From NCBI GenBank assembly GCA_030063045.1, contig JAQSEB010000029.1, positions 1,426,001 to 1,490,000 of the forward strand: 64,000 nt of DNA, written 5' to 3'. The notes under the pieces were generated by a model. It saw nothing but the letters and a program-made list of their open reading frames with translations, did no database searches and had not been told where the DNA came from. Position 1 is the first letter of the stretch. The number at the start of each line of letters is the position of its first letter. Shown here in pieces: positions 34,763-46,500 of the stretch. A program made the position numbers and the translations under genes. The stretch is from Pratylenchus scribneri (lineage: Eukaryota > Nematoda > Chromadorea > Rhabditida > Pratylenchidae).

Positions 34763-35594
34763 GCTGGCTAATTGAATGGATCGGCTGGCGCCAACTTCAT
34801 GCTCACACACACCAAACACATTCCGGATGGCGTTCTGCCGTAGCGAGGGGGTGGGTCCTTCTCAACACACACGCCTTTCCTCCTTCCTATTCAGCATTAA
34901 TAATAATATATTCGTCCCCCGAGGGGGTTGTTGTGGTTATTTGGAATAAAAGGAAGGAAGATGGACGCCGCGCGAAAATGTGCACACCAAAATGTGTGGA
35001 CACTGGATAAGTTGATGCCTTCCAAATGGATAATTGAATTGAATGAATGAATGAATGAATGAATGAATGAATGGAATTGAATGGGGCGCGAATTAGGCTG
35101 ATGAAAATGCATTTCATTTATGCAAATACAAAACAATTTAACGGGATTGGCGATGATCGAAAATGAAAGGAAATAAACAATTTTCACTTTCTCCACAAAT
35201 TGTTTTGGAAAATTATTTAACTAGTTTTTATTAATTTTTGAATTAATATAAACGTTGGATTGGTGCCTTTTTAATCCGTTATAAAACATTATTTTGTTGT
35301 AAATTAATTAAATGGTTTATAAACTCATCAATTAAAGTTTAATTAGCATTAGTTAGAGTTAATCAATTTGTAAATTTGTCTTGGTTGGTTTTATACTGGA
35401 TAATGGGGACAAACAATATACAAAAAAAGGAATTGAAAATATTTATTTTAAAGACAAAATTGTGGCCAAATTTCATTTTAATAGCATTTTTAATCCATGG
35501 AATTTTTTTTGAAATCAAAATTTTCTTTAAATTTCAATTAAACAAAAGAAAAGACATTTTGATGGATTAATGAAATATTTTCTTGTTTCTTCCA
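34763..35594. other. No convincing gene; (GAAT)n microsatellite at 35039-35071
   Basis: Seven to eight GAAT repeats around 35040-35070. The rest is AT-rich without an open frame of protein-like composition. Confidence 0.5.
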
Positions 35595-36655
35595 TTATTT
35601 GGTCTTAAAATTAATTGGCTGATCCTCCCTCATCAGCAATTCATTTTGCATTTGTTTTGCCAATTCCGCATCTTTTTCTGCCTGTTCCATTTGAGCTCGT
35701 CTCTCCTCCTCCTCCATTGCCTTGGCCAATTCCAATGCCATTAATTCGTCCATTCGCGCACTAAAATACAATAAAAAAAATAAAAGGGGAAATATTTAAT
35801 ATGCCGAAAAAATTACAGTTTTGTGCTTTGTAAACTCATAAATCTATACCCGATCGATAAGCCACCTCAAAAACGCATCATTTTATTATGCTTTTGTTTG
35901 GGTTTAACCAATTCTAGCATAGTTTTAAACCATTAAACCAAAATGGGTTTAAACCGTTTAATACCCTTTAATTGTTGACCAAACCAAAATGGGTTTAAAC
36001 CGTTTAATACCCTTTAATTGTTGACCAAACCAAAATGGGTTTAAACCGTTTAATACCCTTTAATTGTTGACCAAACCAAAATGGGTTTAAACCGTTTAAT
36101 ACCCTTTAATTGTTGACCAAACCAAAATGGGTTTAAACCGTTTAATACCCTTTAATTTTTGACTAAACCATAACAAATTATATATCATTCAATGCGTCTT
36201 GATCAGCTCTTTCCATTTTTGGGTATATTTATTTTGTGAATATAGATAAATACACTTTAAAGCGTTATAATTGATTTAGCATTTTAATAATTTTCGGCAA
36301 ATTAATTTTTTTGACAACTATCCATAAAAAATTCCCCCAAATTTCGCTCACATTTCAATTTGTTCCTTTTCCATTCTTTCCAACTCTTCCAATTGCTCTT
36401 TTCGGCTTAATTTCCCATCTTTAGCCATATTCGCCCGTTCGTCCCGATTCTTTGAATAATGTGCGCGAAATTCCTCCTCCTGCAGGGAATAGGCCAATTT
36501 GAAATCTTCACCTTGTCGAAGACGGGCTGCAACTGAAATTTGGGAGGAAATTATGAAGGAAATGATAATTTTGATCACTCACTTTGGGCCACACTTTCAC
36601 GCTTTTCATCATTCTCCATTGTTGATGATGCCGATGGCTGTGAATTGCTCTCCAT
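35595..36655 (-). CDS. Small coiled-coil protein, CCDC50-like
   Basis: Three exons in phase: 36583-36655, 36352-36532, 35595-35760, giving 139 residues. Apart from a short Ser-rich N-terminus the protein is one long charged helix. It contains EDFKLAYSLQEEEFRAHYSK and later IARMDELMALELAKAMEEEE, EAELAKQMQNELLM-type repeats. The spacing of (L/A)-x-x-LQEEE blocks resembles the N-terminal part of CCDC50, a ubiquitin-binding coiled-coil adaptor. The match is by eye and could reflect general coiled-coil composition. Intron 2 holds a MITE-A copy. The first intron is short (~50 nt). Confidence 0.6.
35785..36312. mobile_element. MITE-A copy with five internal repeats
   Basis: Starts AATATTTAATATGCCGAAAA and ends TTTTCGGCAAATTAATTTTT. 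Five ~44-bp units (AACCAAAATGGGTTTAAACC...) occupy 35935-36165. Fills intron 2 of the CCDC50-like gene. Confidence 0.88.
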
Positions 36656-37149
36656 TTGTATGGATTTATGTCGCTGAGAATAAGTAAATTTATGAAAGTG
36701 AAAATAAAATGGGAATTTAGGAAATGATGAGGAAATGGCCTCGCGAGAATGAAGATGGGTGATGATCAAGAATCAAGAGAGGATAGGGGAGGGAAATTGG
36801 ATTGGATGATTCATTGAAATTGGAGTGTTGAGGGTGAATTGGAAAGAAAAAATAGAAAATAATTGAATCTGCAGCAAAAATAAACATTATATTTGCCAAA
36901 ATTTTTGGTTTCGAAAATAATCTTTTTTGAAGCCATATAACTTGGCCATAACCCATAACAAAGTGCTTTGGTTTATAAAAATTTTAAGTTTAGTTTAAAT
37001 GTAAGATTAGGGCCAAGGTGCGAAGTATAGAAATCTTATAGAAAGAAGTTTGATTTGACTAAATTTTTCCTTTAAAAATTATTTTATATGAAAGTTTTTC
37101 CGAAAATTTAATATTTTTTCTAAAAATTTTAAATAATATCGAAAAAAAA

Positions 37150-37386
37150 TTATAAAATTGGATGTGGAATTTCATCGCAAAAGTGGACATATATTTCTCT
37201 CTGCTGCTGGATATGAAATTGAGAGCATTGGATTGAATTGAGATTGGGAATCGACTGGATCGATCCATCAAGTAGTTGGTTGACCGGACCGGCGGCGGCT
37301 GGTAGAAAGGGAAAATAAGAGGAGATGAAGGTGACAGCCGTGATGAAAAGAAATAAATAGAATGAATATGAATTAAATATGTACAT
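37150..37386 (-). CDS. Possible small secreted protein
   Basis: A 78-residue frame begins with an aromatic, hydrophobic segment (MYIFNSYSFYLFLFITAVTF) that could be a signal peptide or membrane anchor. A polar tail with two cysteines follows. There is no recognisable family, and the flanks are AT-rich. Splicing could extend it. The stretch 36656-37149 upstream of the CCDC50-like gene shows no other coding signal. Confidence 0.25.
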   Translation of the reverse strand: MYIFNSYSFYLFLFITAVTFISSYFPFLPAAAGPVNQLLDGSIQSIPNLNSIQCSQFHIQQQREIYVHFCDEIPHPIL

Positions 37387-37581
37387 ATATTGATGAAATT
37401 ATTATTCGGAAAATGTTGTAAAAATATTTGATAGAAAAATGAGAAATTGGCAAAAGCATTATTTGGCAAAAAGTTCGTTGGATTTTCACGAGCACAATCA
37501 GTACATTGCCTGCCATTCTTTGACTTTACTTCAGCGAGTAATTAATTTATCCAGAAAAAATAGGATAATGAAAACCCAAAG

Positions 37582-38212
37582 CAGGGATGCCAGATGGTTT
37601 TTCAGTTTGGGGGGCATTTCGTGAAAAAAAGGGGGCATTTGGGGGGCATTTTCGGTAAAAAAGGGGGCATTTTGGGGGGCAGTTTTAAAAAGTGCCAAAA
37701 ATGCAAAAATTTTTGCTAATAATGGCCGCGCAGCGAAAAATTAGACCAAAAATTAGCCGCGCAGCGAAAAATTATACCAAAAATTAGCCGCGCAGCGAGC
37801 GAAAAATTATACCAAAAATTAGCCGCGCAGCGAGCGAAAAATTAGACCAAAAATTTGCCGCGTAGCGAAAAATTAGACCAAAAATTTGCCGCGCAGCGAA
37901 AAATTATACCAAAAATTAGCCGCGCAGCGAGCGAAAAATTAGACCAAAAATTAGCCGCGCAGCGAAAAATTAGACCAAAAATTAGCCGCGAAGCGAAAAA
38001 TTAGACCAAAAATTTGCCGCGCAGCGAAAAATTAGACCAAAAATTTGCCGCGCAGCGAAAAATTAGACCAAAAAATAATAAAAAAGGGAAAAAAAGACAA
38101 AATTTTAAAAAGGGGGCATTTGGGGGGCAACTCGGCTCGGGGGGCAAAAAAGGGGGCAAAATCTCAAAAAGGGGGCAAATGCCCCCCGTAGGGGTACATT
38201 CTGGCATCCCTG
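37582..38212. mobile_element. hAT-like non-autonomous element with internal tandem repeats
   Basis: Perfect 13-bp terminal inverted repeats CAGGGATGCCAGA / TCTGGCATCCCTG. The flanks are ACCCAAAG and, one base beyond the right end, TCCCAAAG. This is an imperfect 8-bp target duplication of the kind hAT elements make. Subterminal GGGGGGCATTT blocks are inverted at the other end (GGGGGCAAATGCCCCCC). Between them ~31-bp units 'GCCGCGCAGCGAAAAATTA' plus 'GACCAAAA' repeat about eleven times (37725-38070). No transposase. Confidence 0.88.
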
Positions 38213-38329
38213 ATCCCAAAGTGTACTCTAAAATTTGGCTATTTAATTTTTATTAATTCAAGCAAAAATTTATATCAATTCAATTTAAATTGTAATTTAT
38301 ATTTCTAAAATGCAAGCTCTAGGTAAGAA

Positions 38330-38905
38330 GTAAGATTAGCATTTATATTGGCTAAGTAAAATGTGTTTTCGATTGCTAAGTAAAATGTGTTTTCGATTGC
38401 TAAGTAAAATGTGTTTTCGATTGCTAAGTAAAATGTGTTTTCGATTGCTAAGTAAAATGTGTTTTCGATTGCAATTAAAATGTGTTTTCGATTGCTAAGT
38501 AAAATGTGCTTTCGTTTCCTAAAAAAAAGTGTTTTCGATTGCTAAGTAAAATGTGTTTTCGATTGCTAAGTAAAATGTGTTTTCGATTGCTAAGTAAAAT
38601 GTGTTTTTGATTGCTAAGTAAAATGTGTTTTTGATTGCTAAGTAAAATATGTTTTTGATTGCTAAGTAAAATGTGTTTTCGATTGCTAAGTAAAATGTGT
38701 TTTCGATTGCTAAGTAAAATATGTTTTTGATTGCTAAGTAAAATATGTTTTTGATTGCTAAGTAAAATGTGTTTTCGATTGCTAAGTAAAATGTGTTTTT
38801 GATTGCTAAGTAAAATGTGTTTTTGATTGCTAAGTAAAATATGTTTTTGATTGCTAAGTAAAATGTGTTTTCGATTGCTAAGTAAAATGTGTTAAATTTG
38901 TTTTC
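38330..38905. repeat. 24-bp minisatellite
   Basis: About 23 copies of 'GATTGCTAAGTAAAATGTG' plus TTTTC or TTTTT. Variants include AATATG for AATGTG and TTTTTG for TTTTCG, grouped in runs, plus one disrupted unit near 38510. It follows directly after the hAT-like element region. Confidence 0.95.
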
Positions 38906-38929
38906 GATTACTAAAATGTTTTATTTTAC

Positions 38930-40322
38930 AGAAAAATTTTAAAGCCATTATTTATTTAGAGGACATTTATAGCTTTCGAACGACAATCGCTTTAATGAAT
39001 TGGTTTCTTACTTGTTGAGTTATGACAAAACTAAAACGGAGGTATTGAAATATCCTATTTGAAAAAAATGTTTTAATGGTTATGGCCTTCAGTAGTTGCA
39101 AATTATCCACTTCCAAAATCCATATTCATATTTTCCAAATATTTCCTTCCTTCCGTTTGACTTCCCCTTTCCTCTTTTGCCTTCCAACTTCCAATTCCAA
39201 TTCATCCATCTGAAAGTCAACTCAATCCCAGTCCCGGCGTTCACTTCACGGAGACATACAAATTTTCCTTCGGCATTTGGGGGTGGTTGGCGTAAGAAAA
39301 TGGTCACAAAATGGAGGTCCCAAATGTGTCCCCTGCCCCTCCTTTCCGCCTTTGTCTGCCCCTTGAGTGCCATTGGGAGGTGGTTGGTGTGTCTTTCCAT
39401 TTTGCCACACAAAAATGTCTTTTTTTCTGGATGCCGTCGTTGTGGATATTATTGCCGGAAAAAGGAAGGGCACAAAGGGCTGTTTTGTCAGTCAATCCCC
39501 TCCTTGGATTTATTTTCATGCATTTTTCTTTGTTGCTTTTAAAGGCAAATTCATTGGCTTCCAAATTTGTGCCACTCCTGCCAATATTTTCTTAGGGTCC
39601 ATCTGGCCCCCAATTCTTTGCGCTAATCAGATTTGTGTGCCATCCACCCTTTTCTTCCATATTTGCCTCCTAATACAAATCCTCCACAATCAAATAAAAT
39701 TACAATTCCATCCAACAAGGCCTGTAGCAAAATAATCATTACTGTAATTGAGGAGAAAATTTCCCATTAATCCTGGAGAATATTTTTTTATGTATCCTTA
39801 AAATTTTAATTAATAAATTGGATGTTCCATTTTTAAATACCATCTAATAATTTCCCATTTAAGGATCATATAACACTTGACAGGGTGAATTTTTAAAAAT
39901 TTTATTACATTTTCTTAGTTCACTAAAGCTATATAAAATCCACAAAAATTTATTCATAAATGTCCAAAAATTAAGGAGTTAGACTCTAAATTTTCCCAAT
40001 TTTAAGAAGTTGAAAAATATTTCCTCATAGAAAATTAAAATAGGTTAAATTCGTTATATTTATTTATTTCAAAGGTATATTAAAAGACTCTAGGTTTTCT
40101 TTTGAACCTAATAATGATTTTCAAAATTAATTTAAAAATATAAAACATGCAGAAAATATTAAAAGAAAATATGAAAGAAAAGAGTTTCTATCGAATGAAA
40201 TTTATTTCATAAATTTATTTAATCATTTAAGAATTTTTCAGCGAATCGGATTACCTATTATATACCTAGAGGCTTTCCTTTCCTGATTCTTTTACTACAG
40301 TCTCAGTACAATAGCGCTACAG
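38930..40322. other. No confident gene; family-3 remnant then mixed region
   Basis: 38935-39060 matches the family-3 repeat end ('GGACATTTATAGCTTTCGAA', 'CTTGTTGAGTTATGAC'). 39090-39740 is less AT-rich, with open frames on both strands and no recognised product. A short minus-strand exon starting at ATG after GACTTTCAG (~39210) is possible. 39740-40320 is AT-rich and empty, apart from a possible 3' splice site (GCGCTACAG) before the ATG at 40323. Confidence 0.35.
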
Positions 40323-40536
40323 ATGGGTTCTTCAGCCGCCGCCCATGTTGCCCTCCACAACTACAATCAACTTCTGCGTTCCGCTGCCTCTCGTCCTCCA
40401 ATTCCATTGGCACCCGAGTTGATCTCGTTCACCAAAACCGGGAGGCAGTCGATTACGTTGCAAACTACGGCAGCATCATCGGAAGTGCCATCCCGCAAAA
40501 TGACCACACAAACATTGCAATCATCTTCAATGGCAG
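40323..40536 (+). CDS. K2P channel alternative first exon A
   Basis: Begins MGSSAAAHVALHNYNQ and ends SSMAG at a GTAAATG donor in phase 1. A GCGCTACAG sits directly before the ATG, which would suit a spliced-leader acceptor. Both this exon and exon B join the exon at 42541 in the same frame. Confidence 0.65.
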
Positions 40537-43500
40537 GTAAATGAGATTGGAGCAGTCCATCCAACTTGCCGTCATTTATAATAATCCATGAAGGATTGAA
40601 CCACTTTTGATTATTTTGTTATCAAATTAAAGAGCAGACTTTTGGCTATCAAATAATATAATTTTATTTAAATTGGTTCAGAAATGTTGAAATTGTGCCC
40701 AAAAAAAACAATGAAAATTTGGTTAAAAGATAATAGAAAATGGTTTTTTGAGCAAAACTTCATCATTCTGAACTATTTAAATAAATTACTAACGTTAAAT
40801 AGCCAAAAGTCTGCTCTTTAATTTGATATTAAAATTATCAAAATTAATTCAAATTTTGATTAGTTATTATAAACAGCGATAAACTAGGACTTATCTTAAT
40901 ACTAGAAGAGAGAAGGGCTTAATAAAAGGACACCAATTGGATACTTCGGAAGTGAATGGCTCAAAAACACTAATTGAATGAAACTTGAGTGAGTTGAATG
41001 AAATTAATGAAAAAATCTGGAAGATAGGAAGATATGGTGGAATGTGGAATTAGGGAAACAATTGGCCCAATGGGACACATGAAAACTCAATAAAGAGGAA
41101 CAAAAGCAAATCGAGCACAGCCAAAAAGCATTCGGGTAAAATAGCAAAGAGCATATCCATAGGCCCCTTCCTCACGGTTATCCACATCGCCCCCCGGGCG
41201 CCAGCCGCCAAAATCTCATTTGCTGGAGGCGCCGCTTCCTCAAACAGATATTTGTTACCCACACTCATTTTTGCAGCCAAGGACCCTTTCCATTCTTCTC
41301 CCCTCTCGACAATAAGTCAAATCCTCCGCACCCAAACCTTTCCCCAAGCATCAGCCAAAACTTGTGGCCCAACGCCTTTTCATTTCCAATTCATTTTCAT
41401 TAAATCCACCTGTTTTTATTCACCTTCATCTGTGCTTAAATAAGTCAAAAATGGGTTCAACCGGGGCTGCCGCCTTCACGCGACGCCTCACGGAATGCAG
41501 CCTTGACCGAAATTGGTTTGGGGGCCGAGCCTCGTTGGCAGCATCCATCCAGCCACCGCCACTCCCCCGTTCGCGTTCAGGCTCGCGCCCTTCCTTTGGT
41601 AAGTCTATTGAGCTTTTCATCATGTTGGGTGATAAAAACTGCACTGGTTTGAAACCTTTAATAAGGTTATTCATGTCCGCTTTCGGTATCGGTTTCAGAA
41701 TTTCAATAACCGAAATTAAAAATTTTTGCTAAAATAACTGAAAACAAATGAAACCGAAAAAAAGCTGTTGTGAAAATCTTGGTTTAAAACGGATTGTGTA
41801 GAAGCCTAGCCTTGGCTAATTGGTGTAAATAATTTTAATTCTAAATCGGATAGTGAAGAAATCCTCTATTAAATATGATTGAATTTATTTTGTAAACTAT
41901 TTAATAAACAAAATTATGCTAATTTTAATTAATGAAAACAGTCGTTTTTTATATTTTTTGACAAATTTATTAATAATTTTTTACAAAATTAATTTATAAA
42001 ATGAATTTTTCTTCCATATTTGTTAAAGAATTTCTTCTTTATCCAATTTTGAATTTCTAAAATATTCAAATCATTTCCATCAGAGTTGAATTTAAATGGC
42101 TTCAAGCCTTCAAATCCATGTCTTCTTGTCTGTCAAAAAAGGGGGACGGATGAATGGGGGGTCAATATGTCAGTCAGTTTAATTCTTCAATCTGTCCCAG
42201 GGGAGTTGGCCGGGAATGCTTTTGGCGTGACAAAAAAAAATGATAAAGCAAAAGCAATTGACAATGGGCTAACAAAAAGGCAACTACATTTTTTGATGGA
42301 GGATGGCAACAATTTTTTGTGGAATAAAATAAAATAAATAATAAATTTTAGGAAATATTTAATAGTAAAATTATGTGAGAAAGGAAAAGCGGAAATGGGA
42401 TAATCAGACTCAAAAATTCCCACGGAAATCTGAGCCTCAAAAATGGGCCGAATTTGAGGTGAAAATGAAAGGGTAAACACAACATCCACCCTCGCCACCC
42501 TCACTCGCATTCACTTATTTGGCACATTTTTACACTACAGAAACGCCGTTGGCACCTCCGCGAGGCGTGAAATGGGGCGACGATGAATTCCGTCGACATT
42601 ATGAAGATTTTGATGAGATGAGTGGCCAAACGGATCAGGTCATTTTCATTTCCGAATATTTTTTGAGTCAAATTTAGTCAGGCGAAAAGGAAACTTTGTT
42701 GCAAAAAACGCTCAAATATTTGAAAATCTTACTTCCCCATGTTGGCCTGAACATTCTGCTTTTTACTTACATTTCATTTGGGGCAATCATTTTCATATTT
42801 CTTGAAGCCGACAATGAATTGGAACAGCGCAGAAATAAATTGGCACAAATTTTGCACATTTGTGTGTCAAAAAACAAAAGAGATTTAATCTTTAATTAAA
42901 AACTTTCCGGAAAACTAAATTAAAATCTTTCCGGAAAACTTAATTAAAATCTTTCCGGAAAACTTAATTAAAATCTTTCCGGAAAACTTAATTAAAATCT
43001 TTCCGGAAAACTTAATTAAAATCTTTCCGGAAAACTAAATTAAAATCTTTCCGGAAAACTTAATTAAAATCTTTCCGGAAAACTTAATTAAAATCTTTCC
43101 GGAAAACTTAATTAAATTCTTTCCGGAAAACTTAATTAAATTCTTTCCGGAAAACTTAATTAAATTCTTTCCGGAAAACTTAATTAAATTCTTTCCGGAA
43201 AACTAAATTAAAATCTTTCCGGAAAACTTAATTAAAATCTTTCCGGAAAACTTAATTAAAATCTTTCCGGAAACAATTTAATTTAAATCCTTCCGGAAAA
43301 CTTAATTAAATTCTTTCCGGAAAAATTAATTAAATTCTTTCCGGAAAAATAATTAAATTCTTTCCGGAAAACTTAATTAAAATCTTTCCGGAAAACTTAA
43401 TTATTTCCGGAAAACTTAATTAAAATCTTTCCGGAAAACTTAATTATTTCCGGAAAACTTAATTAAATTCTTTCCGGAAAACTTAATTAAAATCTTTCCG

Positions 43501-46500
43501 GAAAAGTGAAATTCCGGAAACAATTTAATTAAAATCTTTCCGGAATCCAAAACGAAAATATCCAGATGAATTAATTATGAATGAGACAATGGCAATTTGC
43601 CGATCGGCTGGCGGCTTGGACGCAAACAATGTGGAACGAAGAATGCGCCCACTGCTTTCCGTGCTTTCCCGGACACATGAATACGATGAAAGGTTCACAC
43701 CGGAGGCGCAGATGTGGACTGATTCCGAGCAGAGTCTTTCAACAAAGGTGAAAAATAAAGGAATTTACTTTGCCCGAAAATCCCATTCCATATACACAGT
43801 GGACATTTGCGGCCTCAAGCCTTTATGCATTGACTGTGATCACTTCTACCGGTTAGTTTATGAATTTAATTCAAGCACGGTGACTCTTGGGCCTTAGGCT
43901 AACATCAAAAAATGGAGAGGAAATTTACAGTAAAATAAGAAAGGAAAAAACATGGATTCTAGTCCATTTGTTAAAAATAAAGAAAAGAAAAATTATGCCG
44001 CAGGTAATTAAAATAAATTTTTAATAAACAAAAATTCAACTTGATAGAAAATTACAAAAATTACCAAATAATCATCCTGCATGAATTTTAGCGTCCACAT
44101 AATCGCATACATATTTTTTAAGGCTACGACCATTTGACGCCATTGACCGATGCGGGACGAATATTCACAGGCATCGAAAAAAAAAAACATTTAATTACTC
44201 TATTTTACAATAATTTCTAACAGTGTTTTATGGTCTTTTGGGAATTCCTTTGATGTTCATTACGGCAGCGGATATTGGCAAATTCCTGTCGGATTTAGTC
44301 ATCAAAACATATGGAAAAATATTGGCCATTTTCACTTGGGCTGGTAATTTGAGGGATAGGGGGAGAATTCAAATGGAAAAATAAATTTAAAATGGAATTA
44401 AAATGTGGAGAAAACATTGAAAATGGCAAAGATTATTTTTATGATGATTTTTTATTTCTATCCAATTTTGGGTATATTTGGTTTGTGAATTTATAGGATA
44501 AACCTCCTTAAACCAATTATTTTCGCCTTCAATACTTTTTCGCCATTTTCAATGTTTTTTTTCGCCCAATTAAATAATATTCATTAAATAGCCTCTGTCG
44601 TTGATGCTATTCGTGACTACATTGTGCAACCGGATGATGAATCCATCGAATCTAGGTTGCTTTTTCCTCCATTGTAAATTTAAAGAAAATGTTCAGGAAA
44701 TTACGTGAACGTCGGAAGCAGCGTCGAAGGCGACTGGAAGACGAAGACGATGATGAAGAGGACCGGGAACGGCCACAACTCCCAATTTTCAGTTATTTTG
44801 CATTGGTTGTTGGATATTGTGCCATTGGGAGTGCACTGTTCAATGCCTGGGAGCGAGGGGCGGTTTGGTGGGTGCAATGACATTTTTGGCACACTATTTT
44901 CTCCGGTTGGCCGACACTTGCGGACCAAACGGTCTTGCGCCGATAGTGGTATGGCATATTATAAGGCATAAAATTAGCTACAAAATCACATCAAAAGTTT
45001 TGGCCAATGTTGAATATTCATCGAGTTATTATAGCCAAAAAACAGCCAAAAAGACAATTTTAATTAAATCAACGATTTTTTGGCCATAATTCGGTGAATA
45101 TTCAACCTTGGCCAATGCTTTTGGCATTTTGTAGCTAATTTTATGCCTTATAATATGCCATAAACAATTCCACAATAGATTTACCACTATCGGCGCCAGA
45201 CCATTTGGTCCGCAAGTGTCGGATCCGCAAGTATCGTAATACGATTTTTCGCCATGTTAAATTACTTTTATGAATGTTTACATTAGTAGAATTAGCAAAT
45301 TCATAGAAAATTTAATGAACTATTTTAGCCCTAATTCGGATGAATTTGGTGATAGAATGAATTAATTCCCTAATAAATTAATTTAATGATTTTAGCCTTA
45401 TAGGCTCATAACAAATTAGACTTTTGCTGATTGGGGTGAGCTGAATAATGAAAGAATTTGTGAATTTGTTTGAAATCGCAAAAGGGTTATGGCCAAAAAA
45501 GGGATAAATAGACGACAAATTGTTGCCACTTTTGCTAAATAAATGGAAATTATGCAAAGATATTGGTACCTGAAATTCACCAATAAATAATAAAACTTCT
45601 TTTAATACCCCAAGATGAATTATTTTTTTTTTAAATTCTCAAAAATTGGTAAAATTAGCTGGGAGGGTCTAATGCGGACATTTTGGACAAATTATAGTGG
45701 ATTTGTAGAGTGGAAAAAGCAATAACCAATAAAATATGTTGCCAAGTCGGAGAAATCAAAAGACATTTACGATATTTCCAATTTCACATTCATTTCTTAT
45801 AGGTCTTTCATTCATGGCCTCTTCTTCTCCTTCAACACAATCACAACCATTGGTTTGGGCAACATTCGTGTGATTAGCAATATTTATTTGGCCGTAGGAA
45901 TTTTAAATTATTCATTTAAATTAATTAATTTCCCCATTCTAATTAGTTGGTGATTGGTTACGTGATCATTGGTTTGGCTGTAATTACCGGTATTTCCATT
46001 GTTTGTTTTCCGTATTTTAGCCGATTTTGGAGATGGCAAAATGGACCTAATCTCAAATAGATTTAAGAACCTAAATCCAAGGGTAGGAGAATCATCTATT
46101 CTTTTGGTCAGAACTTGGCGAGGAAGTAATTTATCCGGAAATGTGAAAAGTATTCTTTATAATTTGATAATTTTTGAATGAAAAAATTAAATGTCTTAGA
46201 GTGTAATAAATCTGAATTTTTAGAGGAAAACCGTCTACAACTTATTTTAAAACCTTTTAAAATATTATTAAAGCCACTTTTTAAAGGGCATTTAGACCTA
46301 AGGCTATATCGCCTTTATGAATTTATTTACTTCTTCCTTGTTGGGAACCATGGCCGTTAGATGGCTCAGATTCTGAATATTCTGTTTGGTCAAATTCAGG
46401 AAAGCCGAAAACAACAAAATTAAATGGACTGTGAGGAATCGAATTAGACTATTATTAAATCAGTTTTAGGCTTAAATTGGTTTAAATTTATTCTAATTTA

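Noticed and set aside
34562..35010. ORFs through the AGAAAGTGCCT repeat
   Set aside because: Low-complexity repeat translation on both strands.
39096..39564. Overlapping ORFs on both strands
   Set aside because: Neither strand shows a known domain or a splice pattern that extends the frame; noted only as an unresolved region.
42086..42337. 83-codon plus-strand ORF as a third alternative K2P exon
   Set aside because: No donor in usable phase before the exon at 42541 and the composition is intron-like; left out.
43577..43897. Unspliced ORF reading past the K2P cap region to a stop
   Set aside because: Reading on loses the pore; splicing 43748-43799 gives WTFAASSLYALTVITSTG, a clear pore helix and filter.
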